Below the pieces are notes generated by a model, which saw only the letters and a list, made by a program, of their open reading frames with translations, searched no databases and had not been told where the DNA came from. Made by a program: the position numbers and the translations under genes. Source: Lachnospiraceae bacterium (GTDB lineage Bacteria; Bacillota; Clostridia; Lachnospirales; Lachnospiraceae). Taken from it: a stretch of DNA of 64,000 nt. Positions 55,452-64,000 of this stretch are shown here, in pieces; within the stretch, counting starts at the first letter, position 1, and every line of letters starts with the position of its first letter. The stretch covers positions 49,165-113,164 of the forward strand of contig SVDZ01000012.1 of assembly GCA_015057625.1 (NCBI GenBank). The letters are read 5' to 3'.

Positions 55452-58400
55452 TTGAAGTCTTTAATTGAAAAATTAGCGAATGGAAATGTTGAATATATTA
55501 CTCCTACAGCTGAAATGTCCGATAAGTCTTTGGACCTGACAGTGACAGCCGGGGAGAAAAAGACCTTTGAAATCAGTCTTGATACAACCAATGACAGAGA
55601 CTGTAAGGGTGTGGTTTACTCAACTGATTCAAGAATAGAAATATTAAATGATCAGTTCTTTGGCAAGAACAATAAAATAAGAATCAGTGTTGATGCCAAG
55701 TATTTAGAGCCTGAAACAAAGTTTGAGGCTTGGATTGTCTGCACAACAAATGCAGGAGAAAAGAAAATTCCATGCATTGTTTATATTGAGCCAATAGTAA
55801 TAAACACATCGATGGGCGAAGTCAGAAATCTTGATGATTTTATGAAATTGGTTTCCTTTGATTACGAGGAAGCATTAAAGTTATTTCTCTCAAAAGGATT
55901 TAAACATGACCTTTTAAAAGATGATAAGTACAAGTGTATTCTTTATAACCAGCTTATCAAAAATCACAACAGAGAAATTGCCATGGAAGAGTTTCTAGTT
56001 AAGGTTGGATTGAAGGAACCTGTAGTTCTCTCTCTTGCAAAGACTAAAAAAGTATATGAGAACATAACAGAGGCCTATGGTGATGTATTCCAGATTACCA
56101 GAAGCTGTGTAGGCTATGTGGAAATAGATGTTGAGGTAGAAGGAAACTTTATTCACAACGCGAAAGAAAAAATAACAAATGATGATTTCGTGGGAAATAC
56201 ATATGAGTATCCTTACCTTATCAGTCATAAGCTTTTGCATCAGGGTGAAAACAGAGCGGTTATTACTTTAAAAACTACATCTCAGACACTCAAGTATGAT
56301 ATTGTAATCAACAATACACCTGACGATGTTACTGAATATATTGCATCTAAAAGAGATATCCTTAAAATTATGGATTCCTATATCGATTTCAGATGTGGCA
56401 AGACTAAGGGAAGAGAGTGGATTGATGCCATGAACAATGTGGCAGATAGCATGCTTCACAAAAATAGCAGAGATATGATTGCAAGTTTATTAAAGGCTCA
56501 GATGTCAATTCTCTCAGGAGACAAGGATGCTACAGTTACCAATCTGACAAAACTGGGGAATATGCTCAATTCACAGGATGCTGAAAAAATAGAATATTAC
56601 TGTTATTATCTTTATTTGAAAACCATCTATAAAAAGAATTCCGCATTCACAGAGGATGTCAGAAAAGAAATAAAAACTTACTTTGAAAACGGATATGACA
56701 AGTGGGGACTTTTGTGGATGATTTTATATCTAGATGACAGATATACACAGAATCCAAGTCTTAAATATACATTGATTAAGGAGCAGTACAACAAAGGATG
56801 CACCAGTCCTGTAATGTATTTCGAGGCTATTTCGGTATTAAATGAACAGCCTGCGCTTCTTAGGATTATCAATCCATTTGAACTTCAGGTTCTCAATTTC
56901 GGAGCAAAGAAAGGTATTGTTTCAGATAAGCTTGTGAGACAGTTTATGCTGCTTATCGAGAGAGAAAAAAGAGCAAACGGACTTCTCACACGAATACTTA
57001 TGAATATCTACAAATATAACAAGTCTAATGATGTCTTAACAGGAATTTGTCGAATGATGATTAATGCAGGAAGAAAGAATCCTGAAGATTTCATCTGGTA
57101 TGACAGAGGCGTCGAGGCTGATATAAAACTTGCCGAACTTATGGAGTACTATGTTTATACAATCAGCCATAAGGGGTATGAGATTTTCAGGCCTTCAGTT
57201 TATATGTATTTTGGATATGACTCTTCATCCCTTGGAGAGTATCAGGCATATCTGTTTGCTGACATCATTGCAAACAAGAAGGAACTTGCAGCAGAGTATG
57301 AGAACTTCAAGGATTCTATGGAGAAGTATGTAATAAACAATCTTCTCGACGGAAATATCAATGAAGACCTCGTCATTGTATATAAAGATATCATTACCCC
57401 TGACTTTGAAGTTGAGGGAGAAATGAAAAATTACATCCCAATGCTTATGAATTCCTACGAGCTTACAGTGACAAATGAAAACATTACTGATGTGCTCATT
57501 TGCCATAAGGAAGTGGAAGGTTATGAGCAGGTGGCAATCAGAAATAAAAGAGCTGTGGTAACGATTTATACTGACAATCCGATACTCCTTTTTGTGGACA
57601 ACAGAGGAAGAAGAATTGCAAATATCAAATATAAAATGAAACAGATGCTTTCAATCAGACACTTAAAGGCTATAAGTGAGAAGACAGACAATGACTTTAT
57701 CGAAATAGAAAATGTCAATAAGTGTATGGAAAAACCATCCAGATACAAGAATAAGGGAAGTCTGTTATTGAAGGTATGGAACCATGAACTTATCAACAAA
57801 TATTACAAACATGACATAGCAGAATTCATCATTGATTACTGTGATGAAAACTTAGACGGCGGTGAACTTACAGATGCACTTCTCTCAATAAAGATTGATG
57901 AGTTGAGTTTTGAGAAGAGATACAAGCTTATTGAACTTCTCATAAACAGATTCAAATTTGCAGAGAGCGGAGCTCTTATCAATAAGTACGGTCCACATAG
58001 AATTAAGGATGAACTGATACTTAAATATGTAAATGATTCTATCAGAGAAAATGAAGCCACTGAGGATTCAAAGATACTTGCCCTTTGCAGATATCTTTTC
58101 TTAAAAGGCATTTCCAATGTGGTTACATTAACTTACCTTCAGAAGTATTATGTGGGACCGACAGATGAGATGTATGATATGTTAATAGCCTGCAAGAACA
58201 AAGGAATCAATGATATCAGCTTTGAAGAACGACTGATTGTCCAGATGATTTTTGAGGGAAGATCAGAGGAGAGAATGCTGGATATATTTGTATCCTTCTG
58301 TGAAAATGACGGAGGAAGAAATATCCGAAAAGCATTCTACACATACACTTGTTTCAATAATTTCGTTAAAGGTGATAAGGTGGATGATAAGTTGTTTGAT

Positions 58401-58997
58401 CTCCTTGAGAGTGATATCAGACGTGAGGTTAAGGTGTCAGAGGTATGTAAGATGGCATATCTTGGCTACATTACCACTAAGGAAGAAATTGATTCCGACA
58501 GAGTAGAACTTTGCAAGAATTTAATTTATGATCTGGCGGAACTCAATATTGTTTTTGAGTTTTATAAGAAGTTCAACAAGTGGTTCAAGATGCCATACAG
58601 TATTATGGATAAGACCATTATTGATTACAGAACTAATCCGAAAAATAAAGTCTTTATCATGTATTCTGTTCATGATAAAGAAGGAAATGTTGGCAAAACT
58701 TATACAGAGGAGATGCGTTCGGTATTCCCTGGAATTTTCTTAAAACAGCTTACAATGTTTTACGGAGATAAGGTTGTATACACTATTATTGACAGAAATA
58801 ATGAGGAGATTACACACACCAGTGAGCAGTGTATACATCTTAACAATAAGGAAGATTACAACACAGATAATAAATTCGGACAGATTAACGGTATGTTGAT
58901 TTGTGATGAACTGGAGAGGGAAGATGCTCTTGTGGAAATGATGAAGAATTACGAATTTAACAAGGCAGCATCAGAACAATTATTTAAGATACTTTAG
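55452..58997 (+). CDS. Giant protein of unknown function (DUF5717-like)
   Basis: This 1181-aa protein has no signal peptide or transmembrane segment. Residues about 1-115 look like beta-rich Ig-type strands (VTAGEKKTFEISLDTTNDRD). Most of the rest is alpha-helical with TPR-like spacing. A second beta-rich part lies near 660-740, and a beta-rich C-terminus with YSVHDKEGNVGKTYTEEM follows. From memory this corresponds to a Lachnospiraceae family catalogued as DUF5717; that needs checking. The start is a TTG seven bases after GAGAGG. It is followed within ten bases by the Hsp70-like gene, so the two almost certainly work together. Confidence 0.72.
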   Translation: MKSLIEKLANGNVEYITPTAEMSDKSLDLTVTAGEKKTFEISLDTTNDRDCKGVVYSTDSRIEILNDQFFGKNNKIRISVDAKYLEPETKFEAWIVCTTNAGEKKIPCIVYIEPIVINTSMGEVRNLDDFMKLVSFDYEEALKLFLSKGFKHDLLKDDKYKCILYNQLIKNHNREIAMEEFLVKVGLKEPVVLSLAKTKKVYENITEAYGDVFQITRSCVGYVEIDVEVEGNFIHNAKEKITNDDFVGNTYEYPYLISHKLLHQGENRAVITLKTTSQTLKYDIVINNTPDDVTEYIASKRDILKIMDSYIDFRCGKTKGREWIDAMNNVADSMLHKNSRDMIASLLKAQMSILSGDKDATVTNLTKLGNMLNSQDAEKIEYYCYYLYLKTIYKKNSAFTEDVRKEIKTYFENGYDKWGLLWMILYLDDRYTQNPSLKYTLIKEQYNKGCTSPVMYFEAISVLNEQPALLRIINPFELQVLNFGAKKGIVSDKLVRQFMLLIEREKRANGLLTRILMNIYKYNKSNDVLTGICRMMINAGRKNPEDFIWYDRGVEADIKLAELMEYYVYTISHKGYEIFRPSVYMYFGYDSSSLGEYQAYLFADIIANKKELAAEYENFKDSMEKYVINNLLDGNINEDLVIVYKDIITPDFEVEGEMKNYIPMLMNSYELTVTNENITDVLICHKEVEGYEQVAIRNKRAVVTIYTDNPILLFVDNRGRRIANIKYKMKQMLSIRHLKAISEKTDNDFIEIENVNKCMEKPSRYKNKGSLLLKVWNHELINKYYKHDIAEFIIDYCDENLDGGELTDALLSIKIDELSFEKRYKLIELLINRFKFAESGALINKYGPHRIKDELILKYVNDSIRENEATEDSKILALCRYLFLKGISNVVTLTYLQKYYVGPTDEMYDMLIACKNKGINDISFEERLIVQMIFEGRSEERMLDIFVSFCENDGGRNIRKAFYTYTCFNNFVKGDKVDDKLFDLLESDIRREVKVSEVCKMAYLGYITTKEEIDSDRVELCKNLIYDLAELNIVFEFYKKFNKWFKMPYSIMDKTIIDYRTNPKNKVFIMYSVHDKEGNVGKTYTEEMRSVFPGIFLKQLTMFYGDKVVYTIIDRNNEEITHTSEQCIHLNNKEDYNTDNKFGQINGMLICDELEREDALVEMMKNYEFNKAASEQLFKIL

Positions 58998-59007
58998 GAG
59001 GCAGATT

Positions 59008-60270
59008 GTGAATAAAGGAATTGTACTTGGAATTGATTTTTCAAATGATTACACACAGGTCTCAGTATTGGGTGATACAAATGAGCCAAAGGCGTTAAAA
59101 TTTTCCGATATGGGAGAAGAATATTTAATGCCTACAGCAGTTTTTTACAATACAGATATCAGAGAGTGGGCTATAGGAACAGAGGCTGTCAACAGATCAA
59201 AAGTTGAAAACGGAGTTTTTATAGATAAGCTTCCGGAAAAAATCAGAAAAACTCCCGGAATTAAAATTGCCGGAGAATTCTATAAATGGGAAGAAATAAT
59301 AGCAAAGTATTTAGAGGGAGTTATCAAACTCGTTATCAATAAAGTTAACGGTGTGCTTATCAGAAATATTATTATTTCCGTTGATGATCCTGATGAAAAT
59401 GTAATGCAGATTATTTACAGCGCAACAACTGCACTGGGATATGAAAATGAAAATGTCAGAATAATTAATCACGCAGAGAGTTTTGCTTATTATATTCTCA
59501 ACCAGAACAAAGACATTTGGATTAACTCGGTAATAATGGTAGATTTCAATGAAAGCTCTGCGGTTATCAGAAAGATGTTTGTCACAAAAGGTCGTGAGCC
59601 CCATACCGTGGACGTTAAGAAAATCGATGTTTCCGATCAGTTGAAATACGAAAATCTTGACACAGAAGAAGGTTGTACAACTACTGACAGAATACTGTGT
59701 GACATGTTGAAAAAAGAGATAGACGAAAATGTTGTATCCGCAATTTATCTGAATGGTCCCGGCTTTATGAAAGAGGGATGGTACACAAAGACAATTGATG
59801 CGATATACAGTAACAGAAGAATATTTGCAGGTAATAATCTTATTGTAAAGGGAGCAATTTACGCTGCAAGAGAATTATTTTTCTACACAACTCTCAACAA
59901 CTACGTTATTTCGTGTAAGGGAAGAACAAAGGTAAATGTCTTGATGGAAGTGATTCACAGGGGAAGTGAGACAAAGGTTAAACTTTCCAAAGCGGGAGTT
60001 CACTGGTATCAGGCAGGAGCTAAGACACAGTGCATTCTTGACAATGTGGACAGGGCAAATTTTGAAATGTATTACCCTGCAACGAGGGAAATTAAAAAGT
60101 TTTATATCAGTCTTGCTGATTTTCCGAAGCGAGATAATAAGACAGTTCGTGTCGAAGTGAGTCTTGCTTATGTTGAGGAATCAAAATTTGTAGTAGAAAT
60201 TAAAGACATTGGATTTGGAGATTTCTTCCAATCATCAGGCGCAGTTGCAAGATATGAAGGAGAAGTGTAA
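59008..60270 (+). CDS. Hsp70/actin-fold ATPase-like protein (DUF5716-like)
   Basis: This 420-aa protein begins IVLGIDFSNDYTQVSVLG, a phosphate 1 loop of the actin/Hsp70 fold. VIMVDFNESSAVIRKM (phosphate 2-like) and YLNGPGFMKEGWYTKT (adenosine-like) follow. The final ~100 residues are beta-rich and recall a substrate-binding domain. The helical lid of DnaK is absent. ATP binding is likely; hydrolysis is unknown. The start is the GTG after AGGAGG. It lies between the giant protein and the TPR protein with gaps of 10 and 2 bases. I recall this family as DUF5716. Confidence 0.75.
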   Translation: MNKGIVLGIDFSNDYTQVSVLGDTNEPKALKFSDMGEEYLMPTAVFYNTDIREWAIGTEAVNRSKVENGVFIDKLPEKIRKTPGIKIAGEFYKWEEIIAKYLEGVIKLVINKVNGVLIRNIIISVDDPDENVMQIIYSATTALGYENENVRIINHAESFAYYILNQNKDIWINSVIMVDFNESSAVIRKMFVTKGREPHTVDVKKIDVSDQLKYENLDTEEGCTTTDRILCDMLKKEIDENVVSAIYLNGPGFMKEGWYTKTIDAIYSNRRIFAGNNLIVKGAIYAARELFFYTTLNNYVISCKGRTKVNVLMEVIHRGSETKVKLSKAGVHWYQAGAKTQCILDNVDRANFEMYYPATREIKKFYISLADFPKRDNKTVRVEVSLAYVEESKFVVEIKDIGFGDFFQSSGAVARYEGEV

Positions 60271-60272
60271 TT

Positions 60273-61052
60273 ATGAGTGGATTGATGTTGTGCACAATGC
60301 AGGCACAGAAACCATATTTCATAAAAGAAATAAATAAAAATATATATTCCGTAGAAGAACTTAGCTATTATCTTTACAACTATCTTTATCTTGTAGAAGA
60401 AAAATTTTTCTCGGATGCTCTTATTGATTATCTTGAGGAGACATTGGAGCAGAAGTCTATTGCGGATGGACTTAAACATCTTGCAGACAGAGGTGGAAAT
60501 CTCGGGGAAAAGATTTCTTTTGTAGTTAAAAACAGTGGATACTATTCCTCAAAAGAAGTAGAGGAATTAGAGAGGCATCTTGTGATGTTAAACTCAAAAT
60601 CATCTGCGGAGAGAGTTAAGGCAAAGGCAGATTTGCTTATGAATAACCACAAATATAATCTTGCCATTGTATTCTACAAAAACATATTAAACAAAGGAAG
60701 AAGTAATGAACTTGGTGATGAGTTTTACGGCGATGTGTACAATAACCTGGGAGTGGCTTACACTCGTATGTTTGAGTACGCAACTGCAGCATCTTGCTTT
60801 AGAAGCGCCTACAAACTTTCATCCAATATTCGTTCCTTGGAAAATGTTATCAAAGCAGATTTGATGGATGGCAATGAGCAGAGATTGAGCCTTGATCAGT
60901 CCCAGTACAAGATTCAGGACATTACAATTAACAGACTCAGAACAGAGATAGTGTCTGTCAAAGCTCATGTCAATGTCAATTGGGATAAGATTGACAGGGA
61001 AAATTATGTTAAGAATTGCAGAGATGAATATTTTGTAGAAATCAACTCTTAA
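60273..61052 (+). CDS. TPR-like protein of the Hsp70-like unit
   Basis: This 259-aa cytoplasmic protein starts MSGLMLCTMQAQKPYFIKEI. An N-terminal helical domain (about 10-100) is followed by tetratricopeptide-like helices near 115-195 (NLGVAYTRMFEYATAASCFR is a clear TPR). It starts two bases after the ATPase-like gene and is surely cotranslated with it. TPR proteins often bridge Hsp70s to partners, which fits an adaptor role; that is inference. Confidence 0.72.
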   Translation: MSGLMLCTMQAQKPYFIKEINKNIYSVEELSYYLYNYLYLVEEKFFSDALIDYLEETLEQKSIADGLKHLADRGGNLGEKISFVVKNSGYYSSKEVEELERHLVMLNSKSSAERVKAKADLLMNNHKYNLAIVFYKNILNKGRSNELGDEFYGDVYNNLGVAYTRMFEYATAASCFRSAYKLSSNIRSLENVIKADLMDGNEQRLSLDQSQYKIQDITINRLRTEIVSVKAHVNVNWDKIDRENYVKNCRDEYFVEINS

Positions 61053-61120
61053 GAATGAAAGAGAAATTCTACATTTTATAAAATGAATAATGAGAAAAAA
61101 GGAAAGATGAGAGAAAAACA

Positions 61121-63253
61121 ATGAGAAAAACAATGAGAAAAACAATTGGAAGAATTAATGTTGGTTTTGTGAGTAAGAAGATAGCTTCATTAATGCTTAT
61201 GACGACAGTTCTTTTTGCAAGCGTTCCGACAGGAAATGTTTATGGAGACACAGAGTATTATTATAATGATTATTTTTGTTATTCATATGTGGATGATGAC
61301 AGTGTAAAAATAGAATATCTGGTTGGAGATGCAGATTTTGGAGAGACACTGGAGATTCCTGAAAGTATTAACGGAAAAACAGTAGTGGAAATTAACAGTA
61401 TATATAATGATGATGTAAAAAAAGTAATAATTCCGGGATGTGTTAAATCAGTTGGAAGAATTATGGGTGATAATATCGAAACTGTGGAATTTTTAGACGG
61501 AATCAAAGAGCTTGGTAGATATTCATTGGCAAACGATTACAATCTCAAGACTGTCGTTTTACCTGACAGCCTAGAGAAAATAGGAGAAGGGGTTTTTTAC
61601 AACTGTAGCAGCCTTAAAAATATTGATTTCTATGATGGACTTAAGGAAATTGGAGAGAAGGCTTTTTCGTACTGTTCATCTATTGAAAATATAATTATTC
61701 CTGACACATGTAAGGTTTCAGGTAATGAATCATTTAGTTTTTGTACAAATCTTAAATCTGTAAAAATTCCAGACAATATGTTGATTTGTAACAGAACATT
61801 TTACAGTGATCCAAATCTTTCGAAGGTAGAATTTTATGAGAGTGAGATTCCTTTGGATGAGGGAACCACTGAGCCATTTGTTGGGGAATATGCATTTTTT
61901 TGTACCTCAGTAGAAGAGATGACAATACCGGAAGGGTATACAAGAATTGGAACAAATGCATTTACGGGATGTTTGAAACTTAAGAAAATCGATATTCCTG
62001 AAAGTGTTAAATATATAGGTGTTTATACTTTTGCAGGTTGTGAAGCCCTTGAGAGTATGGTCATTAGAGGACAACTTTTAGGAGAAGGCGGACCTATTTC
62101 CGCAGATTGTAGTAAACTTAAGGAATTAACATTACAATCAACAAAATCTATTCGTGATTATCATTTTCTTGGAATGGAGGCTCTTGAGAGAATTGTACTT
62201 CCGGAGGGCTTAGAGGAAATAGGAACAGCATCCTTTGACAGGAGTCTTGCGTTAGAAAGTGTTGTTTTACCTGATTCATTAAAGACATTAGGAACAGCAT
62301 CATTTGCAGATTGTGCTTCGTTAAAGACTATAAATTTACCAAAAAATCTTGAATCTATTCAGCCAAATACTTTTTATCACTGTCCGTCACTTAAGAACAT
62401 TACAGTAGATAAGGACAATGAAAATTTTGTTGTATATAAAAACAGTGTTTACACAAAAGACATGAAAAAACTGGTTCTTTACAATCCGGCTTCAACAGAG
62501 AGAGTTATAAAAATTCTTCCGGGTGTTGAGGAAATCGGTGAAGGAGTTTTCCAGTATTTTGATAATGTTGAAGAGATAATTATTCCATCTTCAGTAACTA
62601 CTATGGGTGAGGGATGTGTAAACTCAAATGTCACAATTTACGGAAAGTATGAGCAGGCCGGTTATCAATATGCTATGGAAAATGGAAATGAGTTTGTAGT
62701 TATACCGGATGGATTGGATACGACATATGATGTTTATGTAGATGGATTTCAGATTAATCCTTTCAATTATGGAGTGAGAACGATATATGTTTATCCAAAG
62801 GTTTTCTGTGAAGAGAAGGTAGTTGAGAGAGGTCTTGTATACGGACTTAAGAAGTACTGTGATGACTATGATGTTTATGTGGGTTCTTCATGTGAGGATG
62901 TGTATAGTTACAAGGCGACAGAAAAAGGAAACACTGCATCAATGTTTATTGACTCAGATACTGACAACTTCAACTACGAAACAAATGACAAATATGTTAT
63001 GACAATGTTGTTTGACGAGCCTTTTGCAAATTCAGCAATGTATATGGATGAGATATATGTAAGACCGTACATCAAACTTGCTGACGGAAGTTTCTACTAT
63101 GGAGAGTGTGCTGAGTTTTCATTCTTTGATTTGGCAGAAAAATTATATAAATCTAGTCAAATGTCAAATGTTCAGATGCACAATGCATTGTATGATAACA
63201 TTCTTAGTAAGTTGAAACCGGGATATAGTAAAGTGATTTATGGGGAGAAGTAG
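61121..63253 (+). CDS. Secreted BspA-like LRR protein with shared C-terminal domain
   Basis: This 710-aa exported protein has a signal peptide (about 1-45, ending NVYGDTEYY). About fifteen BspA-type leucine-rich repeats follow (LKTVVLPDSLEKIGEGVFYN pattern, about 60-520). The C-terminal domain (541-710) shows clear similarity to residues 736-900 of the GH18 chitinase: GFQI, G-RT-Y, GLVYG/GMVYG, VGSS, YVMTM/YAMTM, YVR-Y-KL, LAEKLY/IAEKLY, LYDNIL/LYNSIL. The DNA around the start holds three tandem copies of an ATGAGAAAAACA-like 12-mer, giving MRKTMRKT; either ATG (61121 or 61133) may be used. It follows the Hsp70-like unit by 68 bases. Confidence 0.82.
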   Translation: MRKTMRKTIGRINVGFVSKKIASLMLMTTVLFASVPTGNVYGDTEYYYNDYFCYSYVDDDSVKIEYLVGDADFGETLEIPESINGKTVVEINSIYNDDVKKVIIPGCVKSVGRIMGDNIETVEFLDGIKELGRYSLANDYNLKTVVLPDSLEKIGEGVFYNCSSLKNIDFYDGLKEIGEKAFSYCSSIENIIIPDTCKVSGNESFSFCTNLKSVKIPDNMLICNRTFYSDPNLSKVEFYESEIPLDEGTTEPFVGEYAFFCTSVEEMTIPEGYTRIGTNAFTGCLKLKKIDIPESVKYIGVYTFAGCEALESMVIRGQLLGEGGPISADCSKLKELTLQSTKSIRDYHFLGMEALERIVLPEGLEEIGTASFDRSLALESVVLPDSLKTLGTASFADCASLKTINLPKNLESIQPNTFYHCPSLKNITVDKDNENFVVYKNSVYTKDMKKLVLYNPASTERVIKILPGVEEIGEGVFQYFDNVEEIIIPSSVTTMGEGCVNSNVTIYGKYEQAGYQYAMENGNEFVVIPDGLDTTYDVYVDGFQINPFNYGVRTIYVYPKVFCEEKVVERGLVYGLKKYCDDYDVYVGSSCEDVYSYKATEKGNTASMFIDSDTDNFNYETNDKYVMTMLFDEPFANSAMYMDEIYVRPYIKLADGSFYYGECAEFSFFDLAEKLYKSSQMSNVQMHNALYDNILSKLKPGYSKVIYGEK

Positions 63254-63266
63254 AATCATTAACTTC

Positions 63267-63295
63267 TTGACAAAAGATAGGAAAATCTATATCAT
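63267..63295 (+). promoter_or_regulatory. Promoter of the T-box leader
   Basis: TTGACA (63267-63272) and TATCAT (63290-63295) are 17 bp apart. Confidence 0.6.
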
Positions 63296-63339
63296 ATTGA
63301 ATAGTACTTTTAAAACGAAAGTGCATATATAATAAATGC

Positions 63340-63578
63340 TAAGAAAAAGAGGAGTAGCAGACAACCTGCCTAAAAGAGAGATGGTTCACCGGCTGAAAGA
63401 CCATCAGGAGAAGTATCTGTGAAGGTAGCTTTGGAGCAGCACTGATGAAATCAGTAGTCAGTGACGAGTCGTCCCCGTTACAGGATAAGATGAGTAAATA
63501 TAAAGGTGGTACCGCGAGAAAATCGCCCTTTATAATGGTACCGATAAAAAAACAGACCGGTTACCCGGTCTGTTTTTT
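63340..63578 (+). ncRNA. T-box riboswitch leader
   Basis: The T-box TGGTACCGCG lies at 63507-63516. It is bulged in an antiterminator whose outer helix is TATAAAGG (63499-63506) with CCTTTATA (63527-63534). Upstream, Stem I hallmarks are AGGAGTAG (63350-63357), AGAGAG (63375-63380) and CTTTGGAGC (63429-63437). If the usual register GAA-NNN-A holds, the specifier is GGT (63424-63426, glycine); a shift to GTA (valine) cannot be excluded. The element should sense uncharged tRNA. No coding gene follows within the remaining 420 bases. Confidence 0.88.
63547..63578 (+). terminator. Terminator of the T-box leader
   Basis: Bases 63547-63560 pair with 63565-63578 (core CAGACCGG/CCGGTCTG) around the loop TTAC, with a T tract. 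It does not share bases with the antiterminator helix, which is unusual for a T-box switch. Confidence 0.85.
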
Positions 63579-63675
63579 TATCCATATGTTTCACAACCTA
63601 TACTTTTTGAAACGACCATACGTTGCTTTCAGAATACTAGGTCACAATTATATAAATGTTTTCTCAAAACAGTTC

Positions 63676-63845
63676 GACGAAACTTGAAGGATTATTCCTC
63701 AAAAGAAGTATGATTCTCGCCCGTGCAAATTTCCAGAGTTTTCTTGATGAAAACTCTGTCACTTGCACTAAATTTCGAGGACTTGTAATCCTCGAAATTT
63801 GACAGCGAATCATCCTTCTTTTATCGAAATCCTTCGAAGTTTGTC
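63676..63845. other. Three-way-junction-like inverted-repeat element
   Basis: About 170 nt can fold on itself. The outer arms are imperfect inverted repeats (63676-63720 with ~63803-63845, GAAGGAT and GATGATTC-type matches). They enclose two hairpins. One has AGAGTTTTC (63735-63743) with GAAAACTCT (63749-63757) and an outer GTGCAA/TTGCAC. The other has a perfect 12-bp stem (63770-63781 with 63789-63800). No gene or known RNA is recognised. The rest of 63581-64000 shows no convincing gene. Confidence 0.6.
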
Positions 63846-64000
63846 TCAATCGTTTTTCGAAATCCATTCACATAATTGCTCTTTACGTATTCCCGAAAGC
63901 AACTGTATTTCACGGTTCAAAACGTATACATTATGAAACACAGAATTGTCATGATAAGATCTGTGCGAAAATGAGATAGGATATGCATCATTTACCTACC

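Noticed and set aside
63445..63687. Plus-strand reading frame of 80 codons after the T-box
   Set aside because: It starts inside the T-box leader, runs through the antiterminator and terminator, and encodes an implausible mixture of residues.
63664..63867. Minus-strand reading frame of 67 codons
   Set aside because: It lies entirely in the inverted-repeat element. The reading frame reflects the palindrome, has no good ribosome binding site, and is unlike any protein I know.

Overview
The window looks like chromosomal DNA of a low-GC, Gram-positive gut anaerobe, most plausibly a member of the Lachnospiraceae. The gene orders hrcA-grpE-dnaK-dnaJ, ireB-ruvX-DUF1292 and trmR-trhP are Firmicute-like. 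There is a sporulation sigma factor of the SigK type, several BspA-like leucine-rich surface proteins, and families (DUF4250, DUF5716/DUF5717 as I remember them) that I associate with Lachnospiraceae. I do not assert a genus. Most genes are on the + strand. I saw no rRNA, tRNA, insertion sequence or cas genes.

Layout. 1-10.9 kb: the end of lepA, hemW, a secreted GH18 chitinase, a solitary larE, and the CIRCE-controlled hrcA-grpE-dnaK-dnaJ operon. 11-13 kb (minus strand): a secreted LRR/FnIII/M15 peptidase. 13.2-19.7 kb: ddl, a 65-bp-period stem-loop repeat array, prmA-rsmE-cysteine desulfurase-thiI, and an unknown exported acidic protein. 19.8-26.7 kb: a Crh-like HPr on the minus strand, then mtaB, ireB-ruvX-DUF1292, RNase J, a truncated MltG, and trmR-trhP. 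26.7-30.3 kb: a two-component system with a membrane protein, then sigK behind a 24-bp hairpin. 30.3-42 kb: yifB/comM, dprA, topA, a small-RNA-like unit, glmM, vanZ-like, hisC, a second copy of the stem-loop repeat array, and clpB. 42-44.2 kb (minus): DUF4250, a COG2426 membrane protein and citrate synthase.

44.3-53.8 kb is an accessory island. It holds a pseudokinase-Sel1 protein, a regulator with a duplicated helical module, a 990-aa surface protein (LRR, discoidin-like, Thr-rich, FnIII) and a PASTA Ser/Thr kinase. A group of small Cys-rich and hypothetical proteins follows. The two halves are preceded by the same promoter-proximal box, which suggests joint control.

54-61 kb: rarA, then a tightly packed unit of a 1181-aa giant protein, an Hsp70/actin-fold ATPase-like protein and a TPR protein, followed by another BspA-like protein. 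The C-terminal ~165 residues of that last protein match those of the chitinase 57 kb away. The window ends with a T-box leader that has no gene after it for at least 420 bp, and a ~170-nt three-way-junction-like inverted-repeat structure.

Best candidates for something undescribed: the giant/Hsp70-like/TPR unit; the pseudokinase-regulator-surface protein-kinase island with its shared promoter box; the covarying 37-nt stem-loop repeat family; and the shared C-terminal domain of two exported proteins.
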